Shown in pieces: positions 26,028 to 34,665 of a DNA stretch of 64,000 nt; the first letter of the stretch is position 1; every line of letters starts with the position of its first letter. The notes under the pieces are model-generated. The model made no database searches, was not told the DNA's origin, and worked only from the letters and a program-made list of their open reading frames with translations. This stretch comes from Pogonophryne albipinna. Its lineage: Eukaryota; Chordata; Actinopteri; Perciformes; Artedidraconidae. The position numbers and the translations under genes are program-made. Location of the stretch: assembly GCA_028583405.1 (NCBI GenBank), contig CM053243.1, positions 50,913,826 to 50,977,825 of the forward strand, written 5' to 3'.

Positions 26028-27109
26028 TCAGAAGGCTAGGCGCTGCGCTCTTGGTGAGTAAGGCTGAGCCAGGGCTCGTAATAACTGTTAAAGGGCAAGG
26101 CTATGGTAACGATATTGGATCACTACACAGAAGATGCATGATGAGAAAAAGACTGAGAACAGGTGATAGGCTCTGATTTAGCACCACCATCAGGCCTTTT
26201 CACTTCCATTTCCGTTTTGTTGTCCGTTTACACTTTAATACCCGCTTATTTTGTAGTTGGTATATTTAATTAAAAAATCTGCTGCTTATGTTTTTTTTTT
26301 TGTTATAGCATTTTATAAATGATAATATTGGTGTTAATGTTCATTTTATTTTAATTTAAGAGGTCATGTATATTTCAATTATATTTATTTTGATTTTTGA
26401 ATGTTCCATTCAAAAATGTTATTAAAAAGGCATGTACACCATAAAAGATGACTATTGAGGTCTATTGTCAGGAATGTTAGTGTTATATCAAATAGTGAAT
26501 TCTACTGCAGTAGAATTTGCAGTCTGCACAGTGTTATATTTTCACCGCTCAGTGTCAGGAAATATTGTGCAGTTAGTATTGGACTACAAGATAGATGCAA
26601 GCCTGTACAGGTAGAGTTATTTAAAGCATAAATGAGTGGGTTGGGTTCTGGAGCTGTGGTTACAGCATTGTGCTTGGTTGGCGTGGCCTGGGCCTGGTGG
26701 TGGGGCCCAATGTGATATCTTTTCATGGGGCCCAAAATCCCTGGCGGCGCCCCTGTCCATGGGTAATATGAGCGTTGTGGTTCAACCGATCTGAATCGCT
26801 TTCTGAAGCAGTCACGTGGTATCGACAGGCAGCGAGGCTTCGTTTGTCATTGATGACGTCACTGGCCCAAAACGATACAAGTCTCGATCTCTCGATACAA
26901 GCTTCACAAAAAGCTTCGGGGTTTACTCGACACACGCTCCGAAGCCTCGGCGCAATACGTAACATCACTACCACTTATTACTTTTCAAAACTACTTCTGT
27001 CAGTGCACTGACCAGTTTGCATTTATAAAGAATGCACACATGTGTTGTATAATCGTTAATGTCAGATATGTAGGCTACTAAGTAAATACATTTGTTCCTG
27101 CTCAAGATT

Positions 27110-27267
27110 AGATTCAACTTTATTGTTATTGCACATATTACAGGTACTGAGACAACGAAATGCAGTTTAGCTTCTAACCAGGTGCAACAAGCAGTGAAGT
27201 GAAAAGTAATGTACACAATCTACAGAATAAAATATAGAATGAATTGAATGATGAATAAACAGTGAGG
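27110..27267. repeat. Interspersed repeat next to the minisatellite
   Basis: The stretch TTAGATTCAACTTTATTG through ACAACGAAATGCAG is a module recalled as widespread in fish genomes. It leads straight into the 51-bp tandem array, whose unit probably arose from it. Confidence 0.45.
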
Positions 27268-27641
27268 GGTATGAATACACTAGATATACACAGCAGCCTG
27301 TGAGCAGTATGAACAGTGTGTATGAATACACTAGATATACACAGCAGCCTGTGAGCAGTATGAACAGTGTGTATGAATACACTAGATATACACAGCAGCC
27401 TGTGAGCTGTATGAACAGTGTGTATGAATACACTAGATACACACAGCAGCCTGTGAGCAGTATGAACAGTGTGTATGAATACACTAGATATACACAGCAG
27501 CCTGTGAGCTGTATGAACAGTGTGTATGAATACACTAGATACACACAGCAGCCTGTGAGCAGTATGAACAGTGTGTATGAATACACTAGATATACACAGC
27601 AGCCTGTGAGCAGTATGAACAGTGTATATGAATATGCTAAG
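27268..27641. repeat. 51-bp minisatellite, six full units plus partial ends
   Basis: The unit begins TGTGAGCAGTATGAACAGTG. Full units start at 27299, 27350, 27401, 27452, 27503 and 27554. Units three and five share linked variants (GAGCTG and AGATACACAC), so part of the array alternates in a two-unit pattern. Since 51 is 17 codons, frames stay open on both strands; the resulting 141-196 residue frames are repeat artefacts. Confidence 0.93.
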
Positions 27642-27849
27642 ATATATGAAAACGGTAAGCAGTGCAAGTATAGTATAAAACATATAGATATTCATTTCAT
27701 GATGATAAACATTGTGGACCAATGATGAAAAATGTGACTGGATGTGGCGACGTAAAACTGACACAAAACAACAACAAACTTTTGCCGAGCCAATTGGAGA
27801 GTTTCATCAGCAGCACGGGGTAAAAAGCACCAATGAGCGCTCAGCTCGA

Positions 27850-29146
27850 GATACCAGCGAGTCTTTTCCCATCAAGCATTTCGCTTCCGCAGCCCGTGGA
27901 GATACATGGATCGGATTTCGAGGCGTAGTCATGGGGGAGGGGGTCTGCAGTTCGGTGGACTAAGGATTGCACCACTGCTTTTTGCAGATGATATGGTTCT
28001 AATGGCTTCATCGGTCTGCGACCTTCAGCACTCACTGGATCGGTTCGCAACCGAGTGTGAAGCGGCTGGGATGAGGATCAGCACCTCCAAATCTGAGGCC
28101 ATGGTTCTCAGCAGGAAACCGATGGACTGTCCACTCCAAGTAGGGAATGAGTCCTTACCCCAAGTGAAGGAGTTCAAGTATCTCGGGGTCTTGCTCTCGA
28201 GTGAGGGAACAATGGAGCGTGAGATGGGCCGGAGAATCGGAGCAGCGGGAGCGGTACTGTGATGGAAACTTCGGAGCAGCAATGCAGAAAGGATGGAAAT
28301 TGGAATCAGTTTAGTCAAACACTGGGATTTATTGAGAGTTTGAACGGCCGGAGAGTTCACAGGATAAAGACACAACTATCATCATGTAATATCCAGCCAA
28401 CTCTGGAGAGACAAAGAGACACGTAGATCTGTATATCAGAGAGGAGGGTCTTAGAAAGCTCCCCTTCCCTAATGATTGCCAGACACAGGAACAAAGACCC
28501 CTCAGTATTACAACCTTACCATGAACAAAAATTCTCCCCCACAGGAAGGCAGAGGACCTCTTGACCTGTGTCCTGGTCAAGTTGTGAGCAAGAGCATATT
28601 GCAACTTAACGAAAAGCATATGTTTGTAATAGGACAGGTTCTCAGGAAAGTTGAGAAACTCAAGATACAATAGTGATCAGATTAAAATATTCCCTCACAG
28701 GTACTGCAGTCGCTTTACCGAACCGTTGTGACGAAAAAGGGAGCTGAGCCAGAAGGCAACGCTCTCTGTCTCCGCAGGGTGGCTGGTGTCTCCCTTAGGG
28801 ATAAGGTGAGAAGTTCGGTCATCCGGGAGGGACTCAGAGTTGAACCGCTCCTCCTTCGCGTCGAAAGGAGCCAGTTGAGGTGGTTCGGGCACCTAGTTAG
28901 GATGCCACCTGGGCGCCTCCCTAGGGAGGTGTTCCAGGCACGTCCAGCTGGGAAGAGACCAAGGGGTAGACCTAGGACCAGGTGGAGGGATTATATCTCT
29001 TCGCTGGCCTGGGAGCGCCTTGGGATCCCCCAGTCAGAGCTGGTTGATGTGGCCAGGGAAAGGAAAGTTTGGGGCTCTCTGCTGGAACTGCTACCCCCGA
29101 GACCCGACCACGGATAAGCGGAAAAGATGGATGGATGGATGGATGG
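27850..29146 (+). mobile_element. LINE, 5'-truncated, RT core to 3' tail, split by a solo LTR
   Basis: This is the same family as 7384-8327. It keeps the polymerase motif LLFADDMVLMA, then RISTSKSEAMVLSRKPMDC and EFKYLGVLLSSEGTM. After the solo LTR (28258-28699) it continues with LRRVAGVSLRDKVRSSVI, LRWFGHLVRMPPGRLP and RPRGRPRTRWRDYIS, ending in LLELLPPRPDHG and an (ATGG)n tail at 29127-29146. The C-terminal frame is open, but the element lacks the endonuclease and most of the RT, so it is dead. Confidence 0.85.
28258..28699. mobile_element. Solo LTR, 442 bp
   Basis: It begins TGTGATGG and ends CCTCACA, with TGTGA/TCACA termini, flanked by a 5-bp duplication GGTAC (28253-28257 and 28700-28704). 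Removing it and one GGTAC restores the LINE sequence seen at about 7820-7850. This is what recombination between LTRs of an LTR retrotransposon leaves behind. The superfamily is not determined. Confidence 0.88.
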
Positions 29147-30671
29147 AGCAATGTGACGTCCTTTTTTCCGAGCGTCACGTGAAGCGACGTCCGTTTGTGA
29201 TGACGCTGCACAGCTGTTCGTCTGACAGCAGCCAGCTCTGTCCCCATTATTTTCACAAACACCCCCGCCTCTGTTAGTACACATTTACTGACACAAACAT
29301 TTGTATCATCTGTTGTAGACCCAAATACATTAAATAAAATAAGAACTCATTCTCAAAAAAGATAAACGCCATTCTTAAAATGTATAAACGAAAAAAGCGA
29401 TCATGAAAATGTTTCCAATAAATGAATAAAACATTTTTTGACCACTTTGTTGTTCAGATATATCACATATTTGTAACTAAATGATACATTAATTGAAACA
29501 AAACACGGTATAAACTGAGGAGTGACTCCCGTGAGTTTCATGTGTTTTCTTCACTCCGCTGGGAAACGGCTCTCATGTCAAGAAGCATCAGATCAGTGCA
29601 TGCCCTGCATCGTCCAATCAGTGAGCGATACACAGTAAGGGGGCGGGGCGAGTATCTGTGGATTTCATCGGAGGATGGTCTGGTGGTTCCTCCATTATCG
29701 CTCCTCGCTCCGCGATCCTTGGTCCCCCAGCAGAAATAAGCGCCATGGGACGGTACTCAAGATGGCGCAGACAAATCAACTTCCGGTGATACAGAGGAGC
29801 GAGGAAATGAAAATAATCGACCTGAGAAGGACCCCAAGGCTGCGTTTCACTTCGGTTAAATGGATTCCTTGCGTCCCTCACTTGCGTCGTTTCCCTGCCT
29901 CTAGTCCCTCCCACCAGGGATGCATGGAGAGACACAAGGAAACCACGAGAAGCAGGGAAATTAGTTTTAAGAGCAATGGGACGTCATTTCCTCCGGAGCG
30001 TCACGTGAAGCGACGTCCGTTTGTGATGACGCTGCACAGCTGCCAGCTCTGTCCCAGTTGTTTTCACACACACCCCCGCCTACACATTTACTGACACAAA
30101 CATTTGTATCATCTGTTGTAGACCCAAATAAATAAAATCAAATAAGAACTCATTCTCAAAAAAGATAAACGTCGTTCTTAAAATGTATAAACGAACATTA
30201 GTTGGATTAATATTGATTAGAGTGCACTATAGAAATAAAATAATCGAGAGAAGAAAAAGAGATATGTTATCTATCAAAACCCAGTTAGATTAACATTCAT
30301 TTGATTGCACACTTTGTTTGTTTGTGTGGATATGTAGCAAATTAACATTTTAAATAGCACTTAAAGGGGGGGTAGGTAAGTTTGAGAAACCGGCTCGAGA
30401 TACACTTTTTGTTATATTCCATGGAATGCTCTTAACATCCCGATAGCAATGCATATCTTAAGTGCTTTGACAAAAAATCCATAAAAAAATTTCATCTGTG
30501 GAAGCCGTAATACTGTAAAAAGTACGAACAATTGGATTGCCGTCCTGTCTGTCAGCCTTCCATCTCGTGCACGCACAAATGTATCTCGTGCCCTCATTGG
30601 GCGTGCCGTCATTGGGCGTGCATTGCAGCAGTACTTCAATGACTCGCCAGCAACAGGCGGCCACTTTCACC

Positions 30672-31312
30672 ATGGCAGAGTTAGGTTCAACATCGTCTAC
30701 TGGTCGCAAAAGAAATAATGTAACGGAGCAAATTATGAACAAAAACAAAGTGGAAACTAGGAGAATTCAAACCAGAGTCAATATCGGAGTTGCTTTTCAA
30801 CGATGGCGACTACTGATGGAACACACCTATGGGGGTTATTCCCTATCTTTATTCAAGAGCGTGGTATTTAAATTTGAGAGCATACTTTATGTATTTATTT
30901 CCCTCAAACCCTGTCCTCGCACTCAAATAGTGCCTGCTTGCACTTAGATTTGCTCTGCTTCTGCTCAAACTGTACGCTTGCACTCAGATATATTGCTGCT
31001 TACAGATTTTTTCTGCTCTCAGATTTATTCTCTGCGCGCTCGAAACTTTTGTGCAACAATCCTGTCAAAATCCCTCAACCAATAGGAGGCCAGGTGTCCT
31101 TGCGGGTGCGTTCGTTTTACTTATTACAGCGTCCCGTAAGGGCGGTTACTCTTTGGTTTGTCTTTGGTGCGATGACAGGGTTTGAGTGAAGGAAATCAAT
31201 AAAGTATGCTCTCAAATGTAAATACCACGCTCTTGAATAAAGATAGGGAATAACCCCCATACACACCGAGTTGAAATCTGACGCCGTGGTCGCTCTTTTT
31301 CTCTTGGACAGG
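30672..31312 (+). pseudogene. Exon-like frame in the long inverted-repeat element, split by a MITE
   Basis: From ATG 30672 the frame reads MAELGSTSSTGRKRNNV and reaches RVNIGVAFQRWRLLMEHT, where the MITE 30830-31259 is inserted. After it, with a frame change, it continues ELKSDAVVALFLLDR and meets GTAATT, a possible donor. A motif of the type VxxGxAFxRWRxL...DAExAxFLLD recurs in uncharacterised fish proteins (recalled, unverified). The function is not known. It may be a first exon of the element's own protein or a captured host exon. Confidence 0.4.
30830..31259. mobile_element. 430-bp MITE with inverted repeats of about 70 bases
   Basis: TGGGGGTTATTCCCTATC and its exact inverse lie at the two ends. 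The match continues through CAAGAGCGTGGTATTTA and GAGAGCATACTTTAT. A TA lies on each side (30828-30829, 31260-31261), as in Tc1/mariner-type elements. Confidence 0.85.
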
Positions 31313-32045
31313 TAATTATCTGTTTTGTATGGTTTACAATTCCCCTGAACTATATAGCCAACCTAAGTCATGTGCGCGTTCATGTGTGTTGGAGGAGGTG
31401 CTCTGTAAGGAAGTCTGAAGGAAGGGGCGGATTCTTTTCGGCTGTGTACTTTCAAATTTTAGTGCACTCGAGCCGGTTTCTGAAACTTACCTACCCCACC
31501 TTTAATGACTGACTGAATGGAAATGACAATAAATGAAAATGTAAAACGAAAAAAGCGATCATGAAAATGTTTCCAAAAAATGAATAAAATGATTTTTGAC
31601 CACTTTGTTGTTCAGATATATCACATATTTGTAACTAAATGATACATTAATTGAAACAAAACACGGTATAAACTGAGGAGTGACCCGTGAGGTTCATGTG
31701 TTTTCTTCACTCCGCTGGGAAACTGCTCTCATGTCAAGAAGCATCGTCCAATCAGTGAGCGATACACAGTAAGGGGGCGAGGCGAGTGTCTGAGGATTTC
31801 ATCGAAGGATGGTCTGGTGGTTCCTCGATTATAGCTCCTCCATTATCTATCCTCGATCCTCGCTCCTCCGTCAAAAATAAGGCCATTGGGACTCAAGATG
31901 GCGCAGACAAATCAACTTCCGGTGAGACTGAGACCGAGGAGCGAGGAAATGACAAATAAGAGAAGTGAAACGCAGCCCAAGTCGGACAAAATGACTAACT
32001 AACCATCATGCAACGCAGTCGCAAGACGGTGATCGCAATAGAGTG

Positions 32046-32796
32046 GCGAAGTCCCTCCCTTTCCGGGGGACCTCCATGGGACCTTATTTCGGAAAATTAT
32101 GTATTTAAGTCAATGGAGAGAGAAAGATTATCTTTCGATCCCGTTTGAAGTGTTCCATTACTATGATGTTTGTCAATTTAAAAGATAATTTTCAAAGATA
32201 AGTCAAAAAAAAAAAAACGTGTCGTAAAACTGTGAAGTAACACATTTGTTTGTGTGAAACGCTGAATGAACTACATCTCTGGTCTCGCAGAACAACACAC
32301 GTCACCAAGATGGCCGTCACTACTGTCTTGTCAACAAAACGATTGCCTACCCTCACTATCACCACAATGAAACACGTCCTGAAGAATGTCATGCAAAGCT
32401 GCCTGCCTGCCTTCCTTTGATTCTCTCTGAACTGCCTGGTCTTTTTAATGTTTAATGTCAACCATTTGTGCAGATAGCATGAAGTAGAACAGATCGGCGA
32501 TCGCCGATGCTAGCGTTAGCATTTCTCCCCCGGGCTTAAATTGTGTATTATAGAATGATCACACCGGTGACAGTACTCTTCAAAGGGTTCACGACAGTTT
32601 TACGACAAACTGTGACTTTTTTGACATGGAAATGATTTTTTAAGATTGACAAACATCATATGTGTAATTCATGGCACAATTCAAACGGGATCGAAAGATA
32701 CGTTTTCTCTCTCCATTGACTTTAATACATTATTTTTCCGAAATAAGGTCCCATGGAGCGGAAGTAGATGGGCGTGACTTCGCCAGTGGCGAAGTT
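32046..32796. mobile_element. Unclassified inverted-repeat element, ends TGGCGAAGTC, about 750 bp
   Basis: The left end TGGCGAAGTCCCTCCC and the right end (GTGACTTCGCCA) are inverted. The similarity extends about 140 bases inward through CCATGGGACCTTATTTCGG and TCAATGGAGAGAGAAA. Its left 550 bases recur inverted at 34106-34665. No TSD could be fixed. Confidence 0.6.
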
Positions 32797-32937
32797 GAAA
32801 TATATAATGTATATAAACTGTTGAAATATAAGACTATGAAAAATACGCAACTAGAAGATAAGAGATAGCTAAGATCAGTGCCATATAGATATAATCTATC
32901 TATATGGCGCTGGCTAAGATAAGATAACTTTAACAAG

Positions 32938-33111
32938 ATGCCTGTGTGCTTAGTACCAGGTTGTTATCATACCAGCAATGGGTCTTGCTCGTTCTTTCAC
33001 TTCCCGTCTGATGAAAGGACCAGGAGTGGCTGGATCAAGTTAGCTACCTCGCTAGTAGCTAGCACGTTAGTTAGCATTACAGCCTTGTCATTTTTATTAG
33101 CCTTAATATGA
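32938..33111 (+). CDS. THAP zinc-finger N-terminal fragment (57 codons)
   Basis: A 57-codon frame starts MPVCLVPGCYHTSNGSCSFF and continues HFPSDERTRSGWIKLA. The C4-x4-C9 pair, the FP at 22-23 and Trp32 match the first half of a C2CH THAP domain, a DNA-binding finger found in P-element-like transposases and their host descendants. The second half with its Cys-x2-His is missing: after KLA the frame runs into unrelated residues and stops at TGA 33109-33111. It may be a first exon whose donor is lost or unrecognised, or a decayed copy. The flanking DNA is an island between two inverted copies of the TGGCGAAGTC family and next to an AAGGTGGGGTAGG element, so a mobile origin is likely. Confidence 0.5.
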   Translation: MPVCLVPGCYHTSNGSCSFFHFPSDERTRSGWIKLATSLVASTLVSITALSFLLALI

Positions 33112-33121
33112 AGTAACATTA

Positions 33122-34056
33122 AAGGTGGGGTAGGTAATTTTGGAGAAACCAGCTCGAGTGCGCTAGAATTTGAAAATACACAGCCGGAAAAAATCTGCAA
33201 CTTCCTTACAGAGCCCCTCCTCCAACACACACGAACGAGCACATGACCAATGAGGGCACGAGATAAGTTTGTGCACAGATGGAAGGCTGACAGGCAGGTA
33301 GGCCATCCAGTTATTTTAGCCGGGCCGACTAAAATGATTGGTCGTGCTTTTTACAGCGCCACGGCTTCCACAGATGATGTTTTTTAATGGATTTTTTGTC
33401 AAAGCACTTCAGATATTCATTGCTATCGGGATGTTAAGAGCATTCCATGGAATATAACAAAAAGTGTATCTCGAGCCGGTTTCTCAAACTTACTGTTACG
33501 TGCTTGTGTTGCTTTTCTCTGTCTCTCTGCTGCGCAGGTACAGCTGGTCCGCCCCTGACTCCGCCTCCCCCAGGTGTCCTAATGACATTCAGCTGGGGAC
33601 TTTAAAAGGAGAAGCTGGAGGAGAAGAGGGCCTCTGTCCCTATCCAGATACCGGAAGACTCTGTCCGTGGACTACCTCACTCTGCTGTTTAGGATCTGTA
33701 GATCCCCTGTGTTACTTGTGTGTCTTATGTACTCTGGAGGACCAGGTAGTGCAGGTTTTCGTGGCTTTATTTTCTCCTGCAGGGATTTGTTAGATCTCTG
33801 GGTAGCGGAGGGAAGCTGTGGGTCCTACGGCCCGTGGTGTGGCTGGCCCAGGCCCCCTTCGTCCTTTTGTTTGTTTTTCCTGTCCTCCAGCCCTTGTTCA
33901 TTTGCCAGTTGGCCAAGTGAGTACGGTTGTGTCTGGAATAAATAAGATGCCGTTTAATGCTGCGTGTTTGCTGTGTTTTATTTTATGTTGCGGGTCTCCC
34001 CACGAGCCACTACCACTAAGTAGGGGGCGGGTCGTAACACTTACCTACCCCACCTT
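33122..34056 (-). mobile_element. AAGGTGGGGTAGG family copy, inverted, holding a solo LTR
   Basis: The ends AAGGTGGGGTAGGTAAT and CCTACCCCACCTT are flanked by TA (33120-33121, 34057-34058). Relative to 24250 it is in the opposite orientation. Without the LTR it is about 384 bases, the same size as the 24250 copy. Confidence 0.87.
33494..34039 (+). mobile_element. Solo LTR, 546 bp
   Basis: It begins TGTTACGTGC and ends GGTCGTAACA, flanked by a 5-bp duplication CTTAC (33489-33493 and 34040-34044). Removing it restores the inverted-repeat end TTACCTACCCCACC. It contains a TATA-like TTTAAAAGG near 33601 and AATAAATAAG near 33937, the expected promoter and polyadenylation signals of an LTR. It is probably from a Gypsy-type retrotransposon, which is an inference. 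Confidence 0.9.
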
Positions 34057-34665
34057 TAAGTAACCCAACATGTTAAACAGTAAGAGTAGTAGTCATATTT
34101 CGTGAACCCTTTGAAGAGTACTGTCACCGGTGTGATCATTCTATAATACACCATTTAAGCCCGGGGGAGAAATGCTAACGCTAGCATCGGCGGTCGCCGA
34201 TCTTTTCTACTTCATGCTATCTGCACAAACGGTTGACATTAAACCATAATGTCTTGTCTTTTATCTGGGCCCTGAGTCTGTAATAAAGTTTTCATTCATT
34301 CATTCATTAAACATTAAAAAGACCAGGCAGTTCAGAGAGAATCAAAGGAAGGCAGGCAGGCAGGCAGGCAGCTTTGCATGACGTTCTTCTGGATGTGTTT
34401 CATTATGGTGATAGTGAGGGTAGTCAATCGTTTTGTTGACAAGACAGTAGTGACGGCCATCTTGGTGACGTGTGTTGTTCTGCGAGACCAGAGATGTAGT
34501 TCATTCAGCGTTTCACACAAACAAATGTGTTACTTCACAGTTTTACGACACTTTTTTATTTTTTTTACTTGCAAAATTATCTTTTAGATTGACAAACATC
34601 ATATGTGTAATTCGTGGCACACTTCAAACGGGATCGAAAGATAATCTTTCTCTCTCCATTGACTT

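Larger units (their letters stand above)
23705..26755 (+). mobile_element. hAT-like element B, complete copy, 3051 bp with nested insertions
   Basis: The inverted ends CAGGGGCGCCG and CGGCGCCCCTG are flanked by a perfect 8-bp duplication TCCATGGG (23697-23704 and 26756-26763). It encloses an inverted-repeat element at 24250-24632 and a Harbinger-like element at 24901-26027. An inverted second copy forms 1-5531. A short frame at 24050-24178 is the only coding relic seen. Confidence 0.9.
22973..26970. mobile_element. hAT element A (ends TAGTGATGGCGAGATGAAGC), enclosing hAT element B
   Basis: The left end TAGTGATGGCG and right end AACATCACTA are flanked by an 8-bp duplication with one mismatch (CCACTAAT at 22965-22972, CCACTTAT at 26971-26978). 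The ends, rich in GAAGCTT/GAAGCCT, are typical of a fish hAT family. Its own sequence is about 0.94 kb; the rest is the nested element at 23705-26755. No transposase frame of its own is seen. Confidence 0.8.
30364..31502 (+). mobile_element. Long copy of the AAGGTGGGGTAGG family with coding-like segment
   Basis: It has the same ends as the 383-bp copies, and a TA on each side (30362-30363, 31503-31504). Without its nested 430-bp element it is about 0.7 kb, because it keeps about 320 bases missing from the short copies. That extra part includes a frame from ATG 30672. It is the closest thing here to a parental element. Confidence 0.8.
29147..31985. repeat. Direct repeat of an unclassified element (second copy interrupted)
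   Basis: Bases about 29150-29400 recur at 29981-30197, and about 29395-29830 recur at 31545-31950, in the same order and strand. So two copies of a unit of roughly 830 bases lie in tandem, the second split by about 1.3 kb that includes the element at 30364-31502. GCTGCGTTTCACTTC (29841 on) and its inverse near 31967 may mark ends, each next to CCAAG. No frame of interest is seen. Confidence 0.6.

Noticed and set aside
27167..27764. Frames of 141-196 codons with repeated 17-residue units, suggestive of a repeat protein
   Set aside because: The 51-bp tandem repeat is a multiple of three, so all frames stay open on both strands. The DNA unit matches an interspersed repeat.
33464..33945. Frames of 92-109 codons across the solo LTR
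   Set aside because: They lie within the LTR, cross its boundary, and resemble no protein.
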